Assembly (NCBI GenBank): GCA_019914945.1
Contig: CM034105.1
Location: forward strand, 5,704,001-5,768,000
Length of the DNA: 64,000 nucleotides
Origin: Typha latifolia
Lineage: Eukaryota > Streptophyta > Magnoliopsida > Poales > Typhaceae
Reading direction: 5' to 3'
Part shown: positions 11,291-23,450 of the stretch, piece after piece
Numbering within the stretch: the first letter of the stretch is position 1
How the letters are laid out: every line of letters starts with the position of its first letter
Program-made: the position numbers and the translations under genes
The notes under the pieces: generated by a model
Databases searched by the model: none
The model's input: the letters and a program-made list of their open reading frames with translations, nothing else
Told to the model about the DNA's origin: nothing

Positions 11291-11422
11291 GTCCGGACGG
11301 GCATTACGAGTTCCGGATGATGCCTTTTGATCTCACCAATGCTCCAGCTACCTTCTCACTTGTCCGGACAGGCATTACGAGTTCCGGATGATGCCTTTTG
11401 ATCTCACCAATGCTCCAGCTAC
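11281..11422. repeat. 71-bp tandem duplication across the c1/GypA junction
   Basis: 11281-11351 and 11352-11422 are nearly identical (CTTCTCACTTGTCCGGAC...CCAGCTAC). Each copy begins with 10 bases of the peptide gene followed by RT sequence, so the duplication arose after the two had been joined. Confidence 0.9.
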
Positions 11423-12200
11423 CTTTCAAGGCCTCATGAATGATATATTTCGGCCTCTTTTGCGAAGGTATCTCTTGGTGTATAGCAGGACTGAATTGAA
11501 GCATTGGCGGCATTTGGAGCACATTTTGAACTTGTTGAAGCAAAATAAATTGAAGATCAAGAAGTCTAAGTGCCTATAGGGAGTATCACAACTGGAGTAT
11601 TTAGGCCACATTATTTCAGCAGGTGGTGTAGCGGTGGATTCTCAAAAGGTTGCATGTATGATCGCTTGGCCTATTCCTACTACTACCACCGGATTGAGAG
11701 GATTTTTGGTGCTGACCAGATATTATCGACGCTTCATCACCGAATATGGCAAGATCGCTACTCCTCTCACTTCTTTGTTGAAGAAGGACTCTTTTAGATG
11801 GACGGATGAAGCCACTTCAGCCTTTGAAAAATTAAAAACAGCAGTGACGACAGCAACCCGTTTAGCGCTATCAAACTTTACCAAAGAGTTCATTGTGGAA
11901 TGTGATGCGTCGGGTGTTGGCATAGGAGCTATACTAATGCAAAGAGGACATCCCATAGCTTTCCTTAGTAAGACTTTGTCATAAAAATCTCAGTAATTAT
12001 TGACTTATGAGAGAGAGATGTTAGCAATTTTGCATATGGTGACAAAGTAGAGGCCTTATTTGATCAGTAGAGGATTCATTATAAGAACTGATCAAAGGAG
12101 TCTTTCATATTTTATGGGATAGTATATACACACTCCGGCACAGCAAAGATGGGTCACAAAATTGCTGAGATATGATTGTGAAATCTAATATAATAAGGGA
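11291..12200 (+). pseudogene. RT (3' part) and RNase H pseudogene of GypA G6
   Basis: Plus-strand element beginning inside RT. Visible: FRMMPFDLTNAPATFQGLMN, RPLLRRYLLVYSRTELKHW, LKIKKSKCL, then the connection (SFRWTDEATSAFEKLK) and RNase H (FIVECDASGVGIGAILMQRG). The FFDD catalytic block expected between RRY and ILVYS is deleted in frame. Stops occur at 11578, 11982 and later. No gag, PR or 5' LTR is present, so the element is 5'-truncated. Confidence 0.85.
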
Positions 12201-13290
12201 ACGGAAAATAGAACGGTGGATGCACTATTGCGCCAACCTGATAACGCCGAGCTTGCAGCCTATTCTTCTCCTACCTTTTCCTTCCTGGACGAGCTGAGGT
12301 ATGCACGTATATCTGACCCAAATGTTTTGAGATTATTGTTGGAGGTGATGGATGATCCGGAGCGCCTTCCCGAGTTATATAATCGAGGCAGTTTGCTGCT
12401 GGACCGCGGATGCATTCATGTGCCAGTAAATGAAGGATTGCGGTAGAAATTGTTGGAACACTTCCACCAAATTCTAGAGGCTGGTCATGAGAGTGTCTTG
12501 AGGACTTATAGGAGGATATCTCAAAGTTCCACGTGGCCAGGATTGAGGGGGGATATGAGAGTTTTGTCCATGCTTGCGAAGTCTGTCAAAGGGTTAAGGC
12601 AACCACCTTAAAACTGGCCGGATTACTACAGCCATTACCTATACCGGATCATGTTTGGGAAGACATTTCTATAGACTTCATAGAGGGTCTTCCGATGGTA
12701 CGTGGCTATTCCGTTATCTTTGTAGGGTTGATATATTGAGCAAATATGCATACTTTTCAGCATTGTCACATCCGTTTTCAGCCAAGTCGGTGGCTAAAAT
12801 TTTTGTTAGAGATGTTGCTTGGCTACATGGCATGATATGCATGATTGTCTTAAATTGTGATCGTGTATTTATGAGCGACTTTTGGACGGAGTTTTTCAGA
12901 TTGCATGGGACTTGATTGAACTTCAATTCGGCCTACCATCCAAAGATGGACGGCCAAACCGAGGTGGTCAATAGAGGCATTGAGCAGTATTTGAGGTGCT
13001 TTGTTGGAGAGATGCCGAGACGATGGTTGGAATTCTTATCGTGGGCGGAGTGGTCTTATAACACATCCTACCATACCAGCATTGGCATGACTCCATTTGA
13101 TGTGGTGTATGGATGCACGGCTCCGATGTTATGCACTTATAATCTAGTGGCATCTACAAATAGGACGGAGGTGGACTTAGCGTTGATGGATAGAGATGCC
13201 ACATTGAAGAGGTTGCATGCTCATCTTAAACTTGCTCAAAACTGCATGAAGTAAGTTTATGATCACAGCCATAGAGAGCAGGAGTTTGAC
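12201..13290 (+). pseudogene. Integrase pseudogene of GypA G6
   Basis: 12216-12446 holds the end of RNase H and the linker (VDALLRQPDNAEL). Next come the zinc-binding region (LEHFHQILEAGHESVLRTYRR; H2C2 pattern) and the core: DFIEGLPMVRGYSVIF with the first Asp kept; the second Asp region reads IVLNCDRVFMSDFW, where the catalytic Asp is Asn; QTEVVNRGIEQYL keeps the Glu. Stops and frameshifts separate 12739, 12915, 12916 and 13254. It is the least damaged integrase in the window. Confidence 0.85.
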
Positions 13291-13713
13291 ATCGACAGTT
13301 GGGTGTTTGTGAGAGTGCAGCTATATCGACAGGTGACCTTGCGTCCGATGCGTAACCAAAAGTTAGGACATCGCCACTTTAGTTTGTTTCGGGTGTTGGA
13401 GCGTATTGATCCAGTTTCCAATTGCATATCGTTTGAAATTGCCGGAGGGGTCGAGAGTGTATCCTGTCTTCCATGTTTTATTGCTGAGGGAGCGGATTGG
13501 AGATCACGAGGTCGTTGGATAAATTCTACTGGAGCCATTGGAGGAGATAGAGATCGTAGAGTCAGTTCGAGTACTTGCTAGGCGCCGACGACGACATGGT
13601 ACCAGATTGGAGATGGAGATTCTAGTTGACTGGCTTGGCAAGCCATCTGATGAGGCAACATAGGATTTGGAGACTGATATCTTGGAGCATTTCCTTGACT
13701 TTTCACCTTGAGG
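13291..13713 (+). pseudogene. Integrase C-terminus and chromodomain of GypA G6
   Basis: After the integrase core, 13303-13581 carries the C-terminal module (RVQLYRQVTLRPMRNQKLGH, then FRVLERI). About 13600-13713 carries a chromodomain-like sequence: ILVDWLGKPSDEAT, followed after a stop by DLETDILEHFLDF. A chromodomain at the integrase end defines chromoviruses and is thought to steer insertion toward heterochromatin. A purine-rich tract (AAGGTGGGGGAAG) follows just before the LTR. Confidence 0.75.
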
Positions 13714-13738
13714 GCAAGGTGGGGGAAGCGTGGTGGGC

Positions 13739-14574
13739 TGATACACTAAGTTATGATCTTTTTTTATTACATTAGATGTTTATTTTAATTAAAATAAAAT
13801 TCCTTTAGATCGCATTCAAACGCAGGAGGGGTCGCGTTCGAACGCCCTTGCCAACACATGCATCAGGTTCGCAAATACAGAGAACGCATATTGTGCGTTC
13901 GAACGCGGTTGGGTAAGTTCGAACGCCCACATTCGAATGCATATACCACATTCGCACAGAAAGATGGAGCTTTTTAGGTGCGTTCGAACATGATCGGGCA
14001 CGTTCGAACGTGATCGACGGGAATCCTCTAGAATTAGGGTTTCATGTTGTTTTAGGACTTATTGACTAGCCTCTATAAATATGTGGATGGCAGCCAACTT
14101 CATTATGCTATTGGATTATTGATTTCTTTCCTCCAATCTTCTCTCTAGACTTCTCCCTCCTCCCTCTTTACCATCCTTCCACATCTACCCTTCTCCCTCC
14201 TCCCTCTTTACCATCCTTCCACATCTACTGTTGGTAAGATTTTTCCTTGCTTCTAATCTCCCTCGACTGTCGAGCCACCCGTCTTCTCTAGGATCTCAAC
14301 CACTTCATTCCTTTCATCTACTTTTCTTAATCACTTCCACAATCCACCCTCATCTCCATATCCATCCATAACCCTAACATCCACTCTACCACCATCACCC
14401 ACGTTATTCCGTGTTTTCGTCCCTGCAATACCTAACCCAATTGGTTTCGTAATTTTCTAACTACCAATGAATATCTGAAAAATATTTTTCTACGGTTGCG
14501 TGGACCGATTCCTATAATATATTCAGATCTTAAAAAATCGTAGCGTAGCCTATCTTTGGTACAAGAACCTATCA
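13739..14574 (+). repeat. GypA LTR, plus orientation (3' LTR of G6)
   Basis: 836 bp from TGATACACTAAG to CCTATCA. It contains several TTCGAA palindromes (13838-14012), a TATA box (TATAAATA, 14074-14081) and, in the leader, a 40-bp tandem duplication (14150-14189 and 14190-14229, both CTTCTCCCTCCTCCC...). It directly follows the chromodomain and polypurine tract. Confidence 0.9.
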
Positions 14575-14594
14575 ATTGGTATCAGAGCTTATCA
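14575..14594 (+). other. Orphan primer binding site after the 3' LTR of G6
   Basis: 14577-14588 reads TGGTATCAGAGC, an exact match to the plant initiator-Met tRNA primer site, two bases after the LTR end. A 3' LTR should be followed by host DNA, so this LTR was also the 5' LTR of a further copy (a chained array) whose interior has been lost. PU spacer resumes at about 14595. Confidence 0.8.
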
Positions 14595-15776
14595 CAGGTG
14601 TTGACAAAAAATTTGCATCAACCTAGTACTTCTACTATACGATGCATTCACGTATTTGTTGTAGCAAAATCTTTGATTTAATGGAAGAGTATGGAATGAT
14701 ATTTTGCTTCTAAATAACGTAACTACCACTAGTTCAGGCAGTCCAAAATCGAAGAGATTAAATAAAATTAATTATAACTTAATCTAATCATAAATTTATT
14801 TTTGCATTTGGATAGCATTCATATCACGCATATAAAAACTACAAGTGGGTGCAAAGAGAAATTTTGATGTCCCTCAATTGGAGGCAAGGATGTCTCGGTA
14901 CTAATCGTGACATGCAACTCGAGTGCCATTCTTAAATCACTTTGTATCTCCAAGAATATGGCATGCTAATTTTTAGGAGAACTATGAAATAAGGATCATT
15001 TTAGAATATACATGTCTCATACATATACCATCACATTGAAGTTTTGACTATATGTTAAGTAGACCAATAAGATAGGGGTATTTGGGTAATTTTATGTACT
15101 AAAGGATATTTGGAATGTACACCTATGATGTTTAATTTCACTTTGTATTAGACGAACTTTTTTCTTGAACAGTATATAATACTTGTCCTACACTATAAGG
15201 ACAGTTTAGAAATTTCATCCAACCTATAGGTATTCCTGAAATTTTATTTCACATGTCTAGGCGATGAAAGACGATACCATGTATAATCTTTATCCTAAAT
15301 TGTCTAGTCAGGTAATGAAACTTATGATCATGCTGCATGTCAGCTCTGTCATTACATAAACATAGATTACTACCTATTTCGTAGCTATATATTAATTTCC
15401 ATTTGGCTCAAACTTCTCACTCTCCTATAATTATTTGCAATTACATTTTAACTTTTTTATTTCTCTCAAGCTTCCTTGTCTCCCATAACTCTTCATTGCT
15501 ACCTTTTAACTTATTTCTTAGCAGGGTTGGTCCAATTTTGTTACATACAACAAATGGCCCATTTGTCCATACGGTTTCGGTATGGTTAGTTCAAATATAT
15601 ACTAAATACATACACTAAGAACCTAAGTACCTAACTACTTATTTATATATATACGCTAACCTTTTGGCACATATATCTATGAACGCGACCATTGTTAGTA
15701 TCTCCATGGTGATCCCAACCATTTTCTAGCTAGATCTCTCATTCTCCCTCAAGACATCATCACTACCACTACATAG
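14595..15776 (+). repeat. PU spacer and promoter region before peptide copy c2
   Basis: Plus-oriented PU spacer. It starts with the downstream part (GTTGACAAAAAATTTGC), passes through the region matching 27.0-28.1 kb in reverse, and ends with the promoter of c2. The promoter has TATATATA near 15646-15653 and a leader like those of the intact genes. No other gene is visible. Confidence 0.75.
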
Positions 15777-16064
15777 ATGCTTTGTTTTTTTCTTTTGCTA
15801 GTTTCTCCCCTTCTCACATTAGCTTGATCCTTTGCATTGCCTATGGCGTACCCACTAGGATTGCCTTCCAAACTTTGGTTGAGCTTCTAGTTCCGCCAGA
15901 CCTTGAGTAAAGCGATGGTGCCACCATCGGGTCCCTTGAATTGCACGCATACCCCTCTGAGTGATTGCAAACATCACCCTGGAGGAGCGAGAGAGCATCA
16001 TAGATATCCCGCCCTATTAGCTGACATTCCAAAGTGCCCTTCAACGAAAGAATGGACTAAGTAG
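15777..16064 (+). pseudogene. Peptide copy c2, diverged, broken
   Basis: Diverged plus-strand copy. It starts at an internal ATG (MLCFFLLLVSPLLTLA) because the usual start codons are deleted, then hits TGA in the signal peptide. The C-terminal part stays in one frame from ATGGTGCC near 15914: MVPPSGPLNCTHTP, then a cysteine-containing stretch and YPALLADIPKCPSTKEW, ending at TAG 16062-16064. The core carries SGP, a residue lost in most right-arm copies, which makes c2 useful for inferring the ancestral motif. Not functional as it stands. Confidence 0.7.
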
Positions 16065-17250
16065 GTTGCATTTAAATGCATGCATTGATTAGTTCATGCC
16101 TAACAAGTCTACAAGTTCTTTGTCCTATCCAGGGCATGCAAATGCATGCACGATGTTGACAAGAAAATGTATGCGTTGAGCTAGTACAGCTACAGTATAG
16201 TGCACACACTTAATTACAATAGCAAAATCTTTGATTTAATTGAAGAGTATGGACATAATATTTTTTTTTTCCTTTTAAATAACTTAGCTATTAGTTAAAA
16301 CAGTCCAAAATTGAAGAGAATATTCAAATTTGTATTTGGATAACATTTGTATCACACATACAAAAACAACACGGGGCAACAAAGAGAAAATTTGATGTCC
16401 CTCATTTGGAGGGAAGGAATTTTCAGTGTTAAACTTATTATTATAATAAGTCAAACTTCTTCGTCATATATAATTCCCTTGCAAGTTCTTATAATAATCA
16501 TGAAAAGAAAATGCGGATGAAGCACGTCGTTTCAATGTTGTTGACCTCCATTTTCACTAGCTCAAAAATGAGATGTATAATTCCCATATATGGGACATGT
16601 CTCAAGCATCATAATCACAATATTATCCTCCAATTGCACACGCTTAATTAGCATATATTGGCATAATGAGTATCTAACTCTTAACTTTTATCGCATATAT
16701 GCATAAGGTTAAAAACAGTTAAGACAGTTTAAATTTGAAGGGATTAAATAAATTAATTATTATTTAATCTGATCACTTATTTATTTTGCATTTGGATAAC
16801 ATTTGTATCACTCATGCAAATACAACAATTGCAAACTCAAAAGAATTTAACACCCCTCATTTGTAGGCAAGGATTTATGATTCCCTTATATGTTCATAAA
16901 ATATTGTGAAATGGAATTCGACTACGATTCAGAAAGGAATTATCTTCTAGAATATAGGAAGCTCATCATTAAGTGAACAATAAAATTTCTCTAAGATTAA
17001 TAAAGAAAAAGTTGTAAAATATGTCCCAAGAAGATAAGAAAATGTCAAATGAAGCATTTTTTTTCCGATGTTGTTGACTTGCAATTTCACCGGCTCAAAA
17101 TGGGATGTAGAATACACTATCTCATGCATCATAATTCTAATACTATCCCCCAACTATACATGATTAATTAGCACATTTTTGTTTAAAGAGTACACTAACT
17201 CGCAAGTGTTTATCACATATATGCTCAAGGTTCCAAGTTTTATAATTATA
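16065..17250 (+). repeat. PU downstream spacer, diverged, with internal direct repeat
   Basis: Old, diverged copy of the PU spacer. A segment of roughly 0.46-0.53 kb occurs twice: TTTGGATAACATTTGTATCAC at 16335 and 16791, and ATGAAGCA...TGTTGTTGAC at 16517 and 17048. Sequence after 17250 no longer resembles PU. Confidence 0.65.
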
Positions 17251-19640
17251 TATTTACCATTGACATATAAGAATCATTAGCTAATCGTCGTCAAAAGCAA
17301 ATTTAGGACCTCAGTCATAGGCCTATCACCACAAGTTAGCATCGTGCCTCGATGCTATCCATCGCACCTTGATGCTACCTACCTCAAGTCAACATAATTA
17401 CACAGCCTATACTAAAATCATGTGCCGCCACTCAACGACATCTAGACTCTATATCATTCGATACAACTAGGTCCACACCATCTTACCCTCCTACCACCAT
17501 CATAACACAATAAAGATTTTGACTCTCATCAATTGATAGTATAATCTCCCATTACTCGATGAGTGGCATGCCTAATTATTTAGAGACCACAAACTAAGAC
17601 CTCAAGCATATGCCTAACTATATAATACTATAGTATAATTCTCCCTCCCCTTACCTTGGCTAGAGAAATGTTGCGTATTGTCAAAGCGAATAAATCATAT
17701 CCCTCAAGGTAGTGCATGTGTGCTAGTGCTATACTATCATGTAAACCAAATGTTAATATAGCAATCAACAAATATAATTGAGAACATCATTATTATAAAA
17801 TAATTAGGTGTTGTATTATTATCACATAAGTAAGGCATCACTGGCAATACAACCCTACCAGGGGAAATTATTGTCATAAAATAGGTATGCATTATCATAC
17901 ATGTACATGCTAATCAATATATGCGACCATCATGGCAAATGTAGTCATGTCAACTATTATATATGTACAGCGATGAAGGCTAACTCAACAATATCATGCA
18001 TGAAGTATTCTAGTGTACGACAAGGATAACATATAAACAATTTACAATAAGAAAAGACAGTTCAATTGCTTGGTGAGCCAAATTAGGTTCGCGCTATTCC
18101 CAACAAGGCTTGTGGCAAAACGTAAGTTACACCAACTTCCCAATTTAAAATTCAATATATTAAAAGCTAAACAACACTTAATGGGCTAGAGCTAAGGCCC
18201 ATCAAGAATTGGACTAGGCTCAGGCTAGGCTCACCAAGCCCACATGGGCATGGCATGGGCTAGCACAACCTGCATGGTCTCTAGCCAACTTGGCCCCCAC
18301 AAGTTTGAGCCTGTCCAGCCCGTATCCCATGCCGGGCTTTGGCCAACCTAGATAGAGGTCCTCATCGGGTGGCCTTGGCCGAGCTAGAAAAGTCTAGTCC
18401 ATTATAGCTCGTCGGCCCATTAGAGAGTGAGCTGGAGGCCGAGCCGGGCTAGGCATGGTATGATGGCCGATGTTGAGACATGCATGGTATACTACATCTT
18501 ATCATATAACTTCAATCACCATTATCTAAAATGATATATAATCCAAATTCGACTCACCCCTAACCTACCAATAACAAGAGCAATTGAGAGAAGAGAAAAA
18601 GAAAAAAGGACAGCCAAGAAAAGGATGAACTAGGCTAGAGGATTTCGCTCAATGGCTACTAGATGTTGTCGTGCTCGACCTAGTGGCTAGTGCTCATCCT
18701 GGTGGCTAGTGGCTAGTGGTTAGTGGCTGCTCGTCCTAGTGGCTGGTTCTTGTCCTAGTGGCAATAAAAATAACAAAAAGAAGACAGCAAATAAATAGGT
18801 TAAGGATAAAGGAGACGAAGGAGGAGAGATTACTTCGGAGACTACTCGAATTTCGCCTATGGATTTCTCCAATATGTCACTCGACCCACACTTCGCTGAG
18901 AGAATCTTAGGCTATCAGGCTTTTGACTCTAGTGAGACAATTCGGTCAGCGGTGGCCCTCCAAGCCATGTAGCTCACCAAAGATAGAAAGGAGGTCGCGT
19001 CAGTGTCATCATGACCGTGCAACGAGAGGAGGTTGTAAACCCTAAATCTCTAAATTTAATGTGTCGGTCGGATATATATAAGCATGAAGATTAGTGATTC
19101 TAGACAGACGAATCTTTGATGGAAACCATTAGTTTATTGCAATCTAATATGAGTGACTCTTAGCAAAAATTAAATGAAGTAAATGAAAATAAATGAGTAG
19201 TTATAAAAAAAAATGAGTATATCAAAAGATATTTTCATAATTACACAAATAAGGATACAAAAAATAGAAGGATTTTTTTGTATCACTATTGAATGGGCAC
19301 ATCTCAACTAGGTTGGCACCTACCCACATATTTATTATTTGCATAATTCATCCATTAATTGTGAAAAATAAAGAAAATTACATTATTCAGTCATTGAAAT
19401 CTTAATGGAAATATCATGTATTTGCCATGAATATATTTTTAATGAGCTTATTTTTAAGTGGGGCCCACATATTATTAATAATGAATTAATTGTGGAATTA
19501 AAAGAGCTCAAAGAGTATTTTAGTGTCATATATTCATCTATTTAAATTCATAAAAAGAAGTAAATAAAAATTAACTTTAAAGTGAGTATCATGACAATGA
19601 AAAATAAATAGAAGTGAGTTTAGAAATATATTGAATATTT
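17251..19640. other. AT-rich region without recognisable genes
   Basis: No ORF longer than 60 codons with a plausible product. 17300-17340 and 17580-17620 share a short motif (GACCTCAG/GACCTCAAG...ATAGGCCTA/ATATGCCTA) that recurs in inverted form near 21980-22010. 18180-18480 is rich in GGCCCA/AGGCTC words. 18660-18770 is low complexity (repeated GTGGCTAGT). Possibly a decayed LTR or DNA transposon; I cannot assign it. Confidence 0.4.
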
Positions 19641-19755
19641 GAAAAATGTTAGCATGGTATATAAGTGCTAAATTTCTCATGGGCTTTGGGCTCTAAAATG
19701 GATACCTATTTTAAGATTTAATTCTAAATTATCTTTTGCCTAAGAATATCTCTAT

Positions 19756-19777
19756 TTTGGAGCCTAAAGGCTCCAAA
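19756..19777. repeat. Short perfect hairpin in a possible MITE remnant
   Basis: TTTGGAGCC-TAAA-GGCTCCAAA, 9-bp arms extended imperfectly by CTAT/TATAG. The surrounding words (GGGCTCTAAAATGGATACC, ACACTCCAATGCAT) look like those in small non-autonomous plant DNA elements, but no terminal inverted repeats or target duplication could be fixed. Confidence 0.35.
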
Positions 19778-19859
19778 TATAGAGCTAAGAGCCTAATACA
19801 CTCCAATGCATCGGGCTGTATATTTATTATTTAATTAATATAAGGAATAATTCTCTTTT

Positions 19860-22098
19860 CACCTCCTAAACTATCACTCATTTCCACAATGACGCCCTAA
19901 ATTTTTTTTGGTACACTATGACCCCTTGAACTATCAGAAATATCCCATCCCCTTGATGTCGTTAATAGAATCGGTGAATTAACCAAATTGCCCCTCCACT
20001 CAATATGACGGGATAGTTACGTTGCAGAGCCAAAATTAAATATATTTTTTTCAATATTCCTTTATTGCCCTCTACCCTAATCCCCTTTGTCCCAATTTTT
20101 TTCATTCCTCTCCTCTCTCACACCCCGAAGAGCTCGACGAGCATTGCGGATCACCGGCAGACCAAACTAACCCCCCAATCAAATCCTCAGGTTAGTCCCT
20201 AGTCCCTCCTTGTAGTTACTTTGATTTTTGTTTAGTATATCATAGTTAAATCATAAGTTTACTATTTTAGTCTCTGCCGAAGAAATTTGTCGGGCAACGA
20301 CTTCAAGTCGACCTCTCACCATTATGGGAAGTCTCCTAACATCAACCCCTTGTCATGGGTACCATATTTGGATAACCACAAGGAGTCTGGGAGGCAATGC
20401 CATCTTGCCTCTCACCACCGGTTTCTCGGGCCACTATTCGCCACCACTGACGATGGTGGCCTTGCTCGTTAGCCTTAGTTGATCACTCTTTGTGTAGGAG
20501 AGGTGGATACTCGAGATTAAGGGCTTTGAGCCCTTTTGTACCGAAATAGGAACCTCCATGGCTGCCGGCCATGGAGTTCCTCACTCCTCACCGTCGACCA
20601 CTCTAGCTGATAGTTCGAATGTAGCCTCAACCCAAGTCAACCTTGTCGACTTTGGGAGTTAGTGTGGCTCGGCCGTCGGTAATGCTAGTCGTCAACAGCA
20701 GCACCATCCTTTCTCTATTTTCTTCCCTAGGAAGAAGACCATGGGAAAGGGTGAGGATTGGACCAACCCCCACCAAGTTCTCTTTTGGGTTGCGGGGTGG
20801 GCCATAGCCCACACCTACAAGCATGCAACTAAGCCTTGGACTGGGCCCTTGCTTGACTTGGCCTTTAAGCCCTTTCCCATTTTAGTTAGTAGGCTGGGGG
20901 TAGGCCCGCATAGCCCACTTACTCAGCCAAGCAATGCAGGTTGGGCCTTGAGCCTAGCCAACTTGTGGACTATAGGATGGCCTATTTTATTTTAGTCTTT
21001 CATTTTTTTTTCTTTTATTTATGTTAGCTACCTTTCTAGAATTTTCTCAATCATTTTTATTAACATAAATTTAGGATAATACATAACTAAGTTAGGTAGT
21101 TTAAATTTATTAATCCTTGCATTTTATTATATGCCTTCGACATTTATAACTAAGGATAAATCTAATCTTACCATCAATGACCAATTTAATTAATAAAAAA
21201 TAATATTATTAATAGGGAAGAATAAATGCAAACTAAGCCAAACTTATCCTGACCTAGAGAGTCAAACTTAATTTATATTATAGAAAAGTTAGTTCTATAA
21301 ATTTGTCTTTCTTATGTACTGTTTTATTATTGGACCCATTATTGTGCGAAGAGAATCTCGAGATGCAAGATGAGCCCGATTGTTGAGGAGAGTTGGTTGG
21401 ATTCTAGAGATATTTCAGACGAGTTAGATTCTATGTTAGTCTACGAATAATGTAATTATTATAATGCTAATTTTTTTATGTCATTAATGACTATTTTTAC
21501 ATGCATTATCTATTATTTATTGCTTTATTCATAATAGACTACATGCTTAGTTATAACATATGTTGTCTTGATGATCATGATGTAATAAGATAATAAAAAA
21601 TATGGCACCACATGCATGTATCATTATTGGCCTAGTCCAACTAAGTAGTACCCCTCTCACCAACTCAACCCGCGGTTAAGGGTAGAGTGTATTTGATAGT
21701 ATTATCATATTAGCGATCTACATTTGAAGTAGTTAACTAGTGGAGCATTTAGGTAATTACACTACTTTATTTGAAGATTAGTTTAGAATAGTAGTAAAAA
21801 GATGTTTGAGAGGTAGGGTTTTAGCTCTAGTAATATCTGATGACATAGGGTTAGGGCTTCTATTGAGTTGTAAGATCTTTTTCGCTATATGCGATAATTC
21901 TGCTATGTGCAATTATTTGACTACAAGTAATGATTATGCTCTATGCGATGATTTACTAGAGCGGTTATGATAATGATGATGATAGGCCTACGACTAAGGT
22001 CCTTAGTCTGATGGCCATAGACAACCGATCATATACAACATCGTCAATCATGTACCAGCGATATTACCACTAGATGACTAGTCTTCCTTATTATTATA
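19860..22098. other. Unassigned intergenic stretch
   Basis: 19875-19960 has a CACCTCCTAAACTATCACTC...CCCCTTGAACTATC word pair common near plant transposon ends. 20555-20577 is a small GC-rich inverted repeat (CTCCATGGC/GCCATGGAG). 20780-20990 is rich in GGGCC/AGCCC words like 18180-18480. ORFs here (20287, 20627, 20741) have no recognisable domains. From 21700 there are recurring CTATGTGCGATGAT-type words, perhaps a decayed LTR. I see no gene. Confidence 0.35.
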
Positions 22099-22266
22099 TT
22101 TGCTATGTGGATTATGGCACCATTGACATGGTTGCTATGTGAATTATAATACATTAAATTATAATGATATTATGCACTTATGTTTGCTATGTGGATTATG
22201 ACATCATTGATATGGTTGCTATGTGAATTATAATACGTTAAGTTATAATGATATTATGCACTTATG
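22099..22266. repeat. 84-bp tandem duplication
   Basis: 22099-22182 and 22183-22266 match closely (both begin TTTGCTATGTGGATTATG and end GATATTATGCACTTATG). No coding role is seen. Confidence 0.85.
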
Positions 22267-23440
22267 TGTATTATAAGTAAATACGAGTTTGTTGCAAATT
22301 ACATTGTACATATTTACCTTGACATGTTAATAATTATGGGTATGCATTTCTATTTATCATGCAATACATTGTTCATAGACTATTATTGGATTATACTTGC
22401 TAGGTTGTCAGCTCACCGCCTCTTTGGTGGAAACATTTCGGAGTTAAATATGGAGGATGCGGATATCGAAAAATAGTGGATTTATTTTCTTGTTAATGTT
22501 GTTTATTCTATCCTTCTTAGTTGGATTTTAGCACCACTGCGAGGGTTTCTATGACATGGAAGGATTCCAAACATTAATCACCCCCACCTCACTCCTAGGC
22601 GTCACTAGCAGCCAGGGAGAGCTTGAGGTGATGAGTAATGTGTTGAGGGAAAAAGATGGCAAAAGGAGAAGATAAGGAGGAAATGTGAGCAACCCAAGAA
22701 CTCCTTCGCACATGACCCAACTCACCATCAGTTTCATGCAATGGTAGAGGGAAAGTCTTAATAGGGTCAAGGATAGGGTGGTTGCAGGCACAAGTGGGGT
22801 AGTTGGAGAGGGGAAGAGAGACGAGGCAACAAGCAAGTGCATAGCTTCTGCTGACCTACTCCCTATCTTTTCTTTTCTTGGGTGTTACAATAAACTCACA
22901 ATCTTTTATCACTTAATATACATAAGATTCCAATTTCCTATAATCACATTATTACCCCTTGGACATAAGGATCATTTTAGAAAAGGCTTAATTATATTTT
23001 GCCCCCTATACTTTGATCATGTATCACTTTGCTTCTGTACTAAAAAAGCATACAAATATCCCCCTAGACTTTTGAAATGCTACAACTAAACCTATTTTTT
23101 AGCCTTTCATGAGTTAAAACTCACGTGCTTGGATAATTTTGCCCTCATCTCCTTCCTTATGCTTCCCCTCTTCTTTCCCATGCCATTTCTTTCCTAAGCA
23201 TTTTTAAATTAAATCTTCACCTCTAAATTTGTCTCTTATTATATATAGAAAGAAATGACTTCATCAAATTAGACTTTTCGTAACTAAAGAGCAAACCAAA
23301 ATATTATGATCCGACCACATGGGTTAAGTCGAGTCAAGTCGAGTCGAGTCAAATTAGTTACTTAGCTTTATCTTTCTGTTTTGAATTTCAAATAAATCGA
23401 ATAATCTGCATGTGGATCCGATCTGTTAGGGATTTTACTC
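22267..23440. other. Unassigned stretch, no gene recognised
   Basis: AT-rich with a purine-rich middle (22600-22830). 22985-23060 carries a TTGCCCCCTATACTTTGA...CCCCCTAGACTTTTGA word pair typical of plant transposon termini. 23325-23349 has a small (CGAGT)n run. ORFs at 22264, 22549 and 22778 show no domain. Confidence 0.35.
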
Positions 23441-23450
23441 CTATAAATAG
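23441..23450 (+). promoter_or_regulatory. TATA box, possibly of an LTR
   Basis: CTATAAATAG, a canonical plant TATA box, about 200 bp before a gag-like reading frame. The following sequence (ATTGAACTAAAAGAAATATGAG...) has the look of an LTR R/U5 region, but neither the LTR ends nor a primer site were found. Confidence 0.35.

Noticed and set aside
20741..20995. 84-residue ORF
   Set aside because: Lies in a GGGCC-word-rich repeat, has no domain, and no homologue in the window; composition explains the open frame.
22549..22842. 97-residue Leu/Ser-rich minus-strand ORF
   Set aside because: It is the antisense of a purine-rich stretch; no start context, domain or conservation seen.
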